Below are positions 15,229-22,332 of a DNA stretch of 29,376 nt, piece after piece; position 1 is the first letter of the stretch, and each line of letters opens with the position of its first letter. The stretch is taken from positions 1 to 29,376 of the forward strand of contig DASWJP010000021.1 of assembly GCA_036397065.1 (NCBI GenBank). The letters run 5' to 3'. The stretch is from JAJFGI01 sp036397065. Its GTDB lineage: Bacteria; Pseudomonadota; Alphaproteobacteria; Kiloniellales; J153. Below the pieces are notes generated by a model. It was not told where the DNA came from, made no database searches, and was given only the letters and a program-made list of their open reading frames with translations. The position numbers were made by a program, and so were the translations under genes.

Positions 15229-16362
15229 ATGAGCAAGAAAAAATCCCTTCCGCCGCAGTTGACGCAAGCCGACGTAGCCAGGCTGCTGACCGACCCATCG
15301 GGCCCGACGCGGGCCAAGACGACAGCCAAAATTGCGGCCCAGTTCGACGCGCATCAGTTAAGCCCTTCTGAGCGCAAGATCGCCGAGGACATCTTTCGGG
15401 CCCTGGTCAAGGATGCGGAAGTTCTGGTCCGCGAGGCGCTCTCGGCGCAACTCAAGGCAACTCCAGATCTGCCCCATGACATTGCCCTGGCGTTGGCCCG
15501 CGACGTCGATTCCGTCGCCTTGCCGATGCTCAAGTTCTCGGACGTGCTGACCGACGACGATCTGATCCAAATCGTCCGCGGGTGCGGCCCGGCGAAGCAG
15601 GTTGCGGTGGCGCAACGAGCGCATGTTTCCGAAAATGTTTCCGATGCGGTTGTTGACGCCGGAAATCCGGACGCAGTGGCGCGTTTGGTGGGAAACGAGG
15701 GGGCTTCACTCAGCACCAAGGCACTCGACCGTGTCATGATCGAGTATCAAGATGTGCCGGCGATTGCGGATTCGCTATCGCGGCGGCCGAATTTGCCGCC
15801 CGCCGTTTCGGAACGCCTCGTCACGGCGATTACCGATCGCCTGCAAGGGTATTTGGTCTCGAAGCACGAGATCTCCCCGGATGTGGCGAGCAATCTGATC
15901 CTGCAAGCACGCGAGCGCGCCACCATGAGCCTGGTCGACTATGGCTCCAGCGATGCCGAGCTGGAAACCCTGGTGAATCAGTTGCACCGCAAGGATCGTC
16001 TGACGGCATCCTTGTTGCTGCGCGCCTTGTGCGTCGGCGATCTGAATTTCTTTGAGCGGGCCATGTCACGGTTGACCGGGCTTCCGGTCAGCAATGTCCG
16101 CATCCTGATTCACGACAAGGGGATGCTTGGGCTTGAGCCCCTTTACTTGCGCGCCAATCTGCCGAAGACGCTCTTTCCGGCGTTCCGGGCCGCCATTAAC
16201 CTGGTGGTCGAGTCGGATTACGATGGCGGGCCCAATGACAGGGAACGTTATATCGAACGGTTGCTGGAGCGCATGTTAACCCAGTTCAACGACCCCGCGA
16301 CACGGATAGCCCCGAACGACATTGAGTACCTGATGGCGAAGCTGCGGCAGATCGCAGCATAG
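15229..16362 (+). CDS. DUF2336 protein, copy 1
   Basis: This 377-residue, probably soluble protein belongs to DUF2336, an alphaproteobacterial family of unknown function built from HEAT-like helical repeats. The visible body is helical throughout: IAEDIFRALVKDAEVLVREALS, PHDIALALARDVDSVALPMLKFS, then VARLVGNEG, ERLVTAITDRLQGYL, LLLRALCVGDLNFFERAM, and LPKTLFPAFRAAINLV near the end. No catalytic motif or membrane segment is seen. Such folds usually bind proteins, so a scaffold or regulatory role is reasonable inference. The ATG at 15229 has GGGAG four bases upstream; a longer frame to 15097 is not supported. It is collinear without obvious gaps with the next gene over almost the whole length, about two thirds identical by eye. 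A CtrA-type box stands 109 bases upstream. Confidence 0.92.
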   Translation: MSKKKSLPPQLTQADVARLLTDPSGPTRAKTTAKIAAQFDAHQLSPSERKIAEDIFRALVKDAEVLVREALSAQLKATPDLPHDIALALARDVDSVALPMLKFSDVLTDDDLIQIVRGCGPAKQVAVAQRAHVSENVSDAVVDAGNPDAVARLVGNEGASLSTKALDRVMIEYQDVPAIADSLSRRPNLPPAVSERLVTAITDRLQGYLVSKHEISPDVASNLILQARERATMSLVDYGSSDAELETLVNQLHRKDRLTASLLLRALCVGDLNFFERAMSRLTGLPVSNVRILIHDKGMLGLEPLYLRANLPKTLFPAFRAAINLVVESDYDGGPNDRERYIERLLERMLTQFNDPATRIAPNDIEYLMAKLRQIAA

Positions 16363-16373
16363 GATAGCCCTCT

Positions 16374-16392
16374 GAAGAGCCATGGCTTTTCC
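16374..16392 (+). terminator. possible weak intrinsic terminator after the first DUF2336 gene
   Basis: GAAGAGC (16374-16380) pairs with GCTTTTC (16385-16391) around a CATG loop, including one G-T pair. The T-tract is within the 3' arm and short. It lies 12 bases after the first DUF2336 stop and ahead of the second gene's CtrA-type box, consistent with separate transcription. Confidence 0.35.
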
Positions 16393-16397
16393 ATCCG

Positions 16398-16413
16398 TTA
16401 AAGGTCGATTAAC
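16398..16413 (+). promoter_or_regulatory. CtrA-type binding box upstream of the second DUF2336 gene
   Basis: TTAA-AGGTCGA-TTAAC is an exact full match to the CtrA consensus, oriented towards the gene starting 93 bases later. The spacer sequence differs from that of the first copy's box, so the consensus positions are kept while the rest has changed. Confidence 0.65.
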
Positions 16414-16506
16414 TCTCTCATCCGATACTATGTGGCAAGCGCCGTCCGCGCCGCGATATCCGCTGGCTGCCGGCCATTGGTCATAACTATGTAACCAAGA
16501 GATACG

Positions 16507-17637
16507 ATGAGCGAGGAACTCAGGACAACCGCTCTTTCCAAAGAGGACGTGGCCAAATTAATGGCCGATCCGTCGGCGGAATTGCGAGTCGAGACATCCG
16601 CCAAGATCGCCGCCAAATTCAGTGTCGATGAGTTGGGCCCGGCGGAACGCCAAATCGCCGAGGACATCTTTCGTGCCCTCGTCAAGGATGTCGAGGTGCG
16701 GGTCCGCGAATCGCTTTCGGTTCACCTAAAGCATAGCCCGAACGTACCCCACGATATCGCGCTGGCATTGGCCCGTGACGTCGATTCGGTGGCCTTGCCG
16801 ATGCTCAAGTTCTCCGAGGTCCTGACCGACGATGACTTGGTGCAAATCGTCAAGGACCAGGGGCCAACCAAGCAGGTCGCCATCGCCCAACGGCCGCGCG
16901 TTTCCAGCAAGGTCGCGGATGCATTGATCGATACGGGCAATGAGACCGCGGTGGCCCGCCTGGTTGCCAACGAAGGCGCGGATATCACCACGACATCCTT
17001 GGACCGGGTCATGGTCCAGTACGAGGGGGTTGAAGCGGTTTCCAACTCGCTGGCCGGCCGGCCCAACCTGCCCGCCGCGATTTCCGAGCGCCTGATCGGC
17101 GCCATCACGGAACGCCTGCAAGAGTATCTGAGCACGACCATGGAATTGGCGCCGGATGTGGCCAGCAATCTGATCATGCAGGCGCGCGAACGGGCGACCA
17201 TGGGCCTTGTCGAGTATGGATCGACCGATACCGAGCTGCAGAACCTGATCGAGCAGCTTCACCGCAAGGGCCGGCTGACGCCCTCGCTTGTGCTGCGCGC
17301 CTTGTGCGTCGGCGACTTGAATTTCTTCGAGCGGGCCTTGGCCAAGCTGGGCAATGTTCCACTCAAGAATGCGCGGATGCTGATCCACGACCAAGGCGCG
17401 CTCGGCCTGCAATCCATTTATCTCAAGGCCGAGCTGCCCCGGCGCCTGTTTCCGGCGTTCCGGGCCGGCATCGATGTGGTCTCCAAGACGGAGTACGATG
17501 GCGGCTCGAACGATCGCAGCCGCTTCATCGAGCGCATGCTGGAGCGCATGCTCACCCAGTTCGAGGATCCGGCAACGCGCCTTTCCCAGGATGACATCGA
17601 CTATCTGATGGGTAAACTCAACGAGATTGCTGCCTAG
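16507..17637 (+). CDS. DUF2336 protein, copy 2
   Basis: This 376-residue paralogue of the preceding gene shares the same helical-repeat architecture and length. The most conserved stretches between the two are AEDIFRALVKD, PHDIALALARDVDSVALPMLKFS, PDVASNLI(L/M)QARERATM, LRALCVGDLNFFERA and LERMLTQF(N/E)DPATR. Differences are spread along the protein, with the N-terminal 25 residues and the 120-180 region most changed. The start ATG has only a weak AAGAGA upstream. The reading frame ends 14 bases from the convergent dctM stop, and no terminator is visible there. The gene has its own CtrA-type box, so the duplication probably included the control region or the site was re-acquired. The function is unknown; a protein-binding role in cell-cycle or motility control is a guess. 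Confidence 0.93.
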   Translation: MSEELRTTALSKEDVAKLMADPSAELRVETSAKIAAKFSVDELGPAERQIAEDIFRALVKDVEVRVRESLSVHLKHSPNVPHDIALALARDVDSVALPMLKFSEVLTDDDLVQIVKDQGPTKQVAIAQRPRVSSKVADALIDTGNETAVARLVANEGADITTTSLDRVMVQYEGVEAVSNSLAGRPNLPAAISERLIGAITERLQEYLSTTMELAPDVASNLIMQARERATMGLVEYGSTDTELQNLIEQLHRKGRLTPSLVLRALCVGDLNFFERALAKLGNVPLKNARMLIHDQGALGLQSIYLKAELPRRLFPAFRAGIDVVSKTEYDGGSNDRSRFIERMLERMLTQFEDPATRLSQDDIDYLMGKLNEIAA

Positions 17638-17651
17638 AGCGATCTTGGCGG

Positions 17652-19019
17652 CTAGTTGAGCAGCATCCGCGGTAGCCAGAGCGCTAAATCCGGGAACGCC
17701 ATCACCAGCCCGAGTCCCACGAGCTGCAGGATCACGAAGGGGATGATTCCCCTATAGACCTGCTGAATCTTCACCTCGGGCGGTGCCACCCCCTTGAGGT
17801 AGAAGAGGGCGAACCCGAACGGCGGCGTCAGGAACGAGGTTTGCAGGTTGACCGCCATCAGAATGGCGAACCAGTAGACCACCTCGCGCGGCTCGACATG
17901 ATTGCCGAATTCCAATAGCTCGATGATCGGCGCAAAGACCGGCAGGACGATGAGCGTGATCTCGATCCAGTCGAAGAAGAAGCCGAGGAAGAAAACCAGC
18001 GCCATCAGCAGGATCAACAGGCCCCAGGAGCCGAGGCCAAGGCTTTCGACCGTGCCGATGACCATGTCGTCGCCGCCGAGCGAGCGGAAGACATAGGAAA
18101 AACAGGTGGCGCCGAGGAAAATGCCAAAGAGCATGGCACCGGTCAGCGCCGAGCGCTCAACCACATCCTTCATGACGTCCCAGGAAAGCTTGCGCCCGAC
18201 GGCGGCAAGGAATATGGCGCCGGCGGCACCGACACCGGCGGCCTCGGTCGGGGTAGCCCAGCCGAACAGAATGGAGCCAAGCACCAGGAAAATGAGGAAC
18301 AGCGGCGGGATGAAGCTGCGCAGCACCAGGAGCGCCAGAGCCACGCGTGTCTGCGGCCCGATATTGTCCGGCAAAGGCGGAGCGAGCTTTGGGCGCATCC
18401 CGCAGATCACGAAAATATAGATCATATAGAAGCCGGCCAGAAGGAAGCCGGGGATAATCGCGGCGACAAACAGGTTGCCCACCGACCGGGCCAAGAGATC
18501 GGCCATGATCACCAGCATGATGCTGGGTGGAATCAGAATGCCGAGCGTGCCCGATGCGGCGATGGTGCCGGTGGCCAAGGGGATGTTGTAATTGCGCTTG
18601 ACCATCACCGGCAGCGCCAGCAGCGTCATCATCACCACCGAGGCGCCGATGATTCCGGTCGTCGCTGCCATGATCGTCCCCATCACCGTGACCGATAGAG
18701 CCAAGCCCCCGGGGACGCGGCGCAATAGAACCTGCAGGCAATTCAAAAGGTCGTTGGCAATGCCGCTGCGCTCCAACATGGTCCCCATGAAAATGAACAT
18801 TGGGATCGCGGTGAGCACCAGGTTTTCGGCTATTCCACCCCAGATGCGCGGTGCCAGATTGAAAAATTGGATGAACGAAAACACATCGAAGTACATGCCG
18901 ATGAAGCCGAACGTCAGCCCAACTCCGCCCAGAATGAAGGCAACGGGATAGCCGGAGAACAGCAGAATCGCCAAGGCCACGAACATGAAGGCGGGCAGAT
19001 AGTCGATCAGGTGGAGCAT
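17652..19019 (-). CDS. dctM: TRAP transporter large membrane subunit DctM
   Basis: This 455-residue inner-membrane protein is very hydrophobic, with about 12 or more membrane segments. It is the transport channel of a tripartite ATP-independent periplasmic (TRAP) system, using ion gradients to import organic acids. Typical DctM stretches are FLGTMLERSGIA-like (IFMGTMLERSGIANDLL), TGIIGASVVMMTLLALPVM, GTIAASGTLGILIPPSIMLVI, FSYVFRSLGGDD and LQTSFLTPPFGFALFYLKGVAPPEV. The length and the wide central loop fit the larger DctM type annotated as mannitol/chloroaromatic TRAP permeases, though such names rarely reflect the true substrate. Its ATG overlaps the dctQ stop by one base (TGATG). It is last in the operon and ends 14 bases from the convergent DUF2336 gene. 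Confidence 0.95.
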   Translation of the reverse strand: MLHLIDYLPAFMFVALAILLFSGYPVAFILGGVGLTFGFIGMYFDVFSFIQFFNLAPRIWGGIAENLVLTAIPMFIFMGTMLERSGIANDLLNCLQVLLRRVPGGLALSVTVMGTIMAATTGIIGASVVMMTLLALPVMVKRNYNIPLATGTIAASGTLGILIPPSIMLVIMADLLARSVGNLFVAAIIPGFLLAGFYMIYIFVICGMRPKLAPPLPDNIGPQTRVALALLVLRSFIPPLFLIFLVLGSILFGWATPTEAAGVGAAGAIFLAAVGRKLSWDVMKDVVERSALTGAMLFGIFLGATCFSYVFRSLGGDDMVIGTVESLGLGSWGLLILLMALVFFLGFFFDWIEITLIVLPVFAPIIELLEFGNHVEPREVVYWFAILMAVNLQTSFLTPPFGFALFYLKGVAPPEVKIQQVYRGIIPFVILQLVGLGLVMAFPDLALWLPRMLLN

Positions 19020-19612
19020 CAGGCGCCACCCTTGCGCTTGATTTGGGCTTCGACTAGACGCGCGGCCTCCGCCTCTTCGATCTCATGGACCTTCATAGAC
19101 AACTCCGGCGGGCCGAAAAGCTCCACCACCTTGCGGAAGATTGTCGCCAACCCGGCCAGCGCCAACAGGCTAAACCCTATGGGGATGATCGCTTTGATGA
19201 TCCACCGGTGACTCAGCCCGGTCGCCGAGGCGGAGATCTCGTCCGACGTGAACGCACGAACGGTGAAGTCATAGCTGAAATAAATAACGAGCGCGCAATA
19301 GGGCAAAAGGAATATGAGGCAGCCGATGATCTCGAGCCACCATTGGGTGCGCTCGCCCAAACGCTCGCGGACCAGATCGATCCGCACATGGGTATCCTTG
19401 AGATAGGCATAGCCAATCAACAGGCCGAACAGCACGACGTGCATGTGCCATTCGAATTCCTGGATCTTTGTGGAGCCGAGAACCAGGAAGCGCCGGGTAA
19501 TGATGTCGAAGATCGTAACGCCGATCAATACGACGCCGGCCCAGGCGGCCACTTTTCCGATCCCAGCCAAAAGCTGGTCGATCTTTTCGCTGATTTTAGC
19601 CAGGCTTTCCAT
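19019..19612 (-). CDS. dctQ: TRAP transporter small membrane subunit DctQ
   Basis: This encodes 197 residues with four membrane segments, at about AWAGVVLIGVTIFDIITRRF, HVVLFGLLIGYAYLKDTHV, LEIIGCLIFLLPYCALVIYFSY and the later IIKAIIPIGFSLLALAGLATIF. This is the DctQ pattern. Conserved landmarks are QEFEWHMHVVLFG and DTHVRIDLVRE. DctQ assembles with DctM in the inner membrane. I chose the ATG at 19612, which has a G-rich ribosome site (GGGGGG) about nine bases upstream, rather than a TTG at 19642. It overlaps dctM by one base, so the two are translationally coupled. It is 211 bases downstream of dctP. Confidence 0.93.
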   Translation of the reverse strand: MESLAKISEKIDQLLAGIGKVAAWAGVVLIGVTIFDIITRRFLVLGSTKIQEFEWHMHVVLFGLLIGYAYLKDTHVRIDLVRERLGERTQWWLEIIGCLIFLLPYCALVIYFSYDFTVRAFTSDEISASATGLSHRWIIKAIIPIGFSLLALAGLATIFRKVVELFGPPELSMKVHEIEEAEAARLVEAQIKRKGGA

Positions 19613-19786
19613 GACGTCTGGCCCCCCTGCCGAATCCGGCAATCAGTAAGAACGCGGTCGGTTCGTTTCCAGTACGATCATTCGTTCAGCCGCGCAGTCG
19701 TCCGGATGAACACCGAACTGCCGCGAAGGGGCCGATGCCGCAATCCAGGCATAAAGACCGGGATCGCGGCACCAATACCTTTGTTA

Positions 19787-19802
19787 ACCACCATGCGGTG
19801 AT
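19787..19802 (-). other. stem-loop after dctP
   Basis: On the minus strand ATCACC and GGTGAT-type halves (ATCACC-GCAT-GGTGGT, one T-G pair) form a six-base-pair stem about 22 bases after the dctP stop, followed by TAACAAAGG. Such hairpins commonly sit between a binding-protein gene and its permease genes, where they raise the level of the binding protein relative to the permease. No T-run follows, so read-through to dctQ is expected. Confidence 0.4.
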
Positions 19803-19823
19803 GACGATCGAACGGGTTGCTAG

Positions 19824-20882
19824 TTAGAGATAACCCAGCTCTTTCCAGATCGCGTACTCGGCGCGGAAGGTCTGCAAGGATTCCCAGGTCTCCTTGAAGT
19901 TCGCGTCCTCGGCGGCAAGTTCCGCTGCGACCTCGTTCCACGCCTCGTTCAGCTTGGCGAGAATTTCCGGCGGCCAGCGGTGGATGTTGACGCCCTTTTC
20001 CTTGAGCTGCTTCAAGGCGCTGGCCTGGATCGCCTCGCCCTCGGCCAAGCCTTCGCGGTAGTTGTCGCCGCACGCCACTTCGATCTGCGCCTGCTGGGTG
20101 TCGGTCAGGGCGTCCCATTTGGTTTTGTTCATCATCAGATCGAACAGGGTCGACTGCTGATGCCAGCCGGGGAAGTAGTAGTGCTTGGCGATCTGATAGA
20201 AGCCGAGGTCCAAATCGATGGCCGGCATGGAATACTCGGTGGCATCGATCGTGCCAAGCTCAAGCGCCGGATAGATATCGCCGCCGGCGATCAGCTGGGT
20301 CGAGACGCCGACCTTTTCCATGACCTTGGCGCCAAGACCGAAGAAACGCATCTTCAGGCCCTTGAGATCGTCGATGCTCTTGATCTCATTGCGGAACCAA
20401 CCGGATGCTTCCGGCGCAATGACGCCGCACATCACCGACTTGATGTTGTACTTGGCGTAAATCTTGTCCATCAACTCCTTGCCGCCGCCGTAATAGAACC
20501 AAGCCATGTATTCGCCGGCGTTGGGGCCGAACGGCACGGCGGCGAACAGGGCCAGGGCCTTTTCCTTACCGAACCAATAGCCAGGCGTCGACCAAGCCGC
20601 ATCCAGGGAGCCGGCGGAGATGGCATCGAACATCTCGAGCGGCGGCACCAGCGCGCTCGGCTCGAAGAATTTCAGCTGCACGTTGCCGCCGGAAATCCGT
20701 TCCAGCTTTTCCGACAGGCTCTTGCCCAGGGTGCCAAGCTGCACCATCTTGCCCGGAAAGGCGCTGCCCATCTTCCAGCGAACGGGTTCCTGTGCGAAGG
20801 CGGCCCCGGCAACAGCCAGACTAAGGCCGGCACCCAGCGTCAGGGCGGCAATCGTGGAGATAAAAGTATGGCGACATTTCAT
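19824..20882 (-). CDS. dctP: TRAP transporter periplasmic substrate-binding protein DctP
   Basis: This 352-residue exported protein has a clear signal peptide, residues 1-30 (FISTIAALTLGAGLSLAVAGAAFA, cleaved before QEP). The mature part has standard DctP landmarks: RWKMGSAFPG, ALVPPLEMFDAISAGSLDAAW, IKSIDDLKGLKMRFFGLGAKVMEKVG with the conserved Arg that normally binds the substrate carboxylate, DIYPALELGTIDATEY, and a C-terminus ending FRAEYAIWKELGYL. These resemble the keto-acid (TakP) and mannitol/chloroaromatic TRAP subgroups, but the ligand is not readable. The ATG at 20882 has GGGAGGA nine bases upstream. The gene is first in the P-Q-M operon, with 296 bases to the tRNA gene on the other strand, where its promoter must lie. 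Confidence 0.95.
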   Translation of the reverse strand: MKCRHTFISTIAALTLGAGLSLAVAGAAFAQEPVRWKMGSAFPGKMVQLGTLGKSLSEKLERISGGNVQLKFFEPSALVPPLEMFDAISAGSLDAAWSTPGYWFGKEKALALFAAVPFGPNAGEYMAWFYYGGGKELMDKIYAKYNIKSVMCGVIAPEASGWFRNEIKSIDDLKGLKMRFFGLGAKVMEKVGVSTQLIAGGDIYPALELGTIDATEYSMPAIDLDLGFYQIAKHYYFPGWHQQSTLFDLMMNKTKWDALTDTQQAQIEVACGDNYREGLAEGEAIQASALKQLKEKGVNIHRWPPEILAKLNEAWNEVAAELAAEDANFKETWESLQTFRAEYAIWKELGYL

Positions 20883-21138
20883 GACCGCTGTCCTCCCGAA
20901 GTTTATTGGATCCTGCCGGGGAAGCGGCCCACAGCCGGACCTCGTTGGGTTTCGTTGTGGCTTTCGGGCCACGAACGAAAACATGTGGCCAGCCATGCTG
21001 GCCCGGAACGCTAGCCCAGGATGCATCCACGGACAAGAACGAAAACCCCTGAATGCCGTGCCGCCAGGCGATCGGGGCCGGTGGAAAGGCTTGAGTGCGA
21101 AAGGCTTGCCGCCCATGCGGCGCGCCGACGGCCCGTCG

Positions 21139-21167
21139 TTGCCAAGGGCCCGGCGACCGGCTATAAC
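21139..21167 (+). promoter_or_regulatory. sigma-70-type promoter of tRNA-Pro
   Basis: TTGCCA (21139-21144) and TATAAC (21162-21167) are separated by exactly 17 bases. They place the expected start about seven bases further on, only a few bases before the tRNA begins at 21179. This is the best-looking promoter in the window. Confidence 0.75.
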
Positions 21168-21178
21168 CGCCGCCGCAC

Positions 21179-21255
21179 CGGGGAGTAGCTCAGCCTGGTA
21201 GAGCACCGCCTTCGGGAGGCGGGGGCCGGAGGTTCGAATCCTCTCTCCCCGACCA
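21179..21255 (+). tRNA. tRNA-Pro (anticodon CGG)
   Basis: A 77-base cloverleaf can be folded by hand. The acceptor stem CGGGGAG pairs with CTCCCCG, followed by A and an encoded CCA. The D arm is GCTC with GAGC around AGCCTGGTA. The anticodon stem CCGCC/GGCGG encloses TTCGGGA, giving anticodon CGG, which reads the proline codon CCG. The T arm is GGAGG-TTCGAAT-CCTCT with one G-T pair. A run of five Ts (GGTTTTTC) begins three bases after the gene and probably marks the 3' end of the transcript. The integrity of all stems argues for a functional gene. No integrated element or repeat of the 3' end is seen in this window. Confidence 0.96.
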
Positions 21256-21394
21256 GGTTTTTCAATCACTTAACAGTTCGCAGGACGGGGCGCGGCCGGT
21301 TCATTTGAACACGCCCGCCCCGGGCCGCGCCATCGAGCGCCGGCCCTATCTCATTCTAGACCTTGCCAAAATCATCACAGCCCGCAGCGGGGCC

Positions 21395-21814
21395 CTAGGT
21401 GCCGAGGTAGTGCAGGGCCAACTCGCGCACACGCGGGCGGGTGCGGTGCTCGAAGACATAGATGCCCTGCCAAGTTCCCAGCCGCATGCGTCCGTCTTGG
21501 ACCGGAATCGAGAGGTGGCTCTGGGTCAACGCCGCCCTGATATGGGCCGGCATGTCGTCCGGGCCCTCGGCCCCATGGCGATACAGGCGCGGATCTTCCG
21601 GCACCAGCCGGCGAAAAAAAGCATCCAGGTCCCGCAGGACGTCGGGATCGGCGTTTTCCTGGATCAGCAGGGACGCCGACGTGTGCCGGAGAAAGAGGGT
21701 GAGAAGACCATCACCCGCATCCTGAGCCTCCAGCCAGGCGGCGATCTGGGCCGTGGCGTCGATGAACCCTCGACCCTGGGTGGCTACGCTGAGCGTGTGC
21801 TGTGCTTGCCTCAT
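21395..21814 (-). CDS. YjbQ/UPF0047 family protein
   Basis: This encodes 139 residues, the normal size for the YjbQ (UPF0047) family. E. coli YjbQ has been linked to weak secondary thiamine-phosphate synthase activity, and the physiological role is unsettled. Typical motifs are visible: TLFLRHTSASLLIQENADPDVLRDL and AHIRAALTQSHLSIPVQDGRMRLGTWQGIYVFEHR. The conserved His of RHTSAS and the acidic residues of IQENAD are likely the metal or active site. I chose the ATG at 21814 by length and homology; the reading frame runs on to 21943, but that part looks like non-coding sequence. The ribosome site is weak (GGGT directly before the start). It is convergent with tRNA-Pro and has no clear functional link to its neighbours. 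Confidence 0.92.
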   Translation of the reverse strand: MRQAQHTLSVATQGRGFIDATAQIAAWLEAQDAGDGLLTLFLRHTSASLLIQENADPDVLRDLDAFFRRLVPEDPRLYRHGAEGPDDMPAHIRAALTQSHLSIPVQDGRMRLGTWQGIYVFEHRTRPRVRELALHYLGT

Positions 21815-22016
21815 ACCCAATCGATGTATTGTTACACCGCAAGGTGCGAATTCGCGCCCCATGGCGGTGCTCTCCGACAAGAACACTTGATTTCCCATCC
21901 TAACCCAAACACGATGGACGGCCACTCGCTGGTTAGCGGTCATTTGGGGCTAACGGTCGTTCGGGTATGGTATTTGGGGGAAGGTGATGATCGTGTGCAA
22001 CCGAGTATCCTGCCTG

Positions 22017-22044
22017 AACGTGGAATAGAAAACGTGGAATAGAA
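22017..22044 (+). repeat. tandem repeat, two perfect 14-base units
   Basis: AACGTGGAATAGAA occurs twice in direct succession (22017-22030 and 22031-22044) without a mismatch. The next bases, GGGGTAAGGTCAGGTCGGG, contain a shorter internal GGTMAGGT-type repeat. Its origin is unknown. Confidence 0.85.
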
Positions 22045-22090
22045 GGGGTAAGGTCAGGTCGGGCATTAGGGAGGCCTGCAGGACAAAGTG

Positions 22091-22136
22091 CCCGTGCAGT
22101 TGGAAGGCGCCGTTCGCGGGAACCTTGCAACACGGG
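22091..22136. other. interrupted stem-loop of unknown role
   Basis: CCCGTG (22091-22096) pairs with CACGGG (22131-22136). TTG (22100-22102) then pairs with CAA (22128-22130), and AAGG (22104-22107) with CCTT (22123-22126). That gives 13 base pairs with one three-base bulge and one mismatch, around a GC-rich apical loop. It lies about 200 bases ahead of the ABC operon. It could be part of a leader RNA or of a degraded element; I recognise no known riboswitch class. Confidence 0.4.
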
Positions 22137-22332
22137 TGCGAGTTGCGCTTTAAGTTGATCGGCCGGAGGCAACAAAGCCAGAAGGGCGACATATTCGCCT
22201 AAGACAGGGCCCAAGAAAAGTAAACGGGGAGGTCATGCGGTCGATGTCGGTGGGACACAACACGTGTCTGTTGCGCCTTGCGCGGGAGGGCAGACCGATA
22301 GTGCGACGGCTCGCCCGGCGGATCGGTTAGTC

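Larger units (their letters stand above)
21815..22332. other. 518-base non-coding gap between the YjbQ gene and the ABC operon
   Basis: No gene is convincing here. The gap is A/T-richer than its surroundings and contains a tandem 14-base repeat and a long interrupted stem-loop, listed separately. It must include the promoters of both flanking genes, but I found no clear -35/-10 pair. Overlapping short reading frames on the minus strand share no recognisable protein motif. The texture, with repeats and structured sequence, suggests a decayed mobile or repeat element or a structured leader. Confidence 0.5.

Noticed and set aside
19085..19801. A 238-codon open frame on the plus strand
   Set aside because: Antisense to dctQ and the dctP-dctQ gap; composition is that of a shadow frame.
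21179..21394. tRNA-Pro as an integration site for a mobile element
   Set aside because: No integrase gene and no direct repeat of the tRNA 3' end is seen in the window.
21305..22042. A 245-codon open frame on the plus strand across the YjbQ gene and the gap
   Set aside because: Most of it is antisense to YjbQ, which has clear family motifs; the remainder runs into repeat sequence.
21950..22214. Overlapping 80- and 93-codon minus-strand frames in the gap, or a group II intron or transposon remnant
   Set aside because: The frames cover a tandem repeat and a stem-loop and show no protein domain. I could not match the sequence to a named element, so it is described only as a structured gap.
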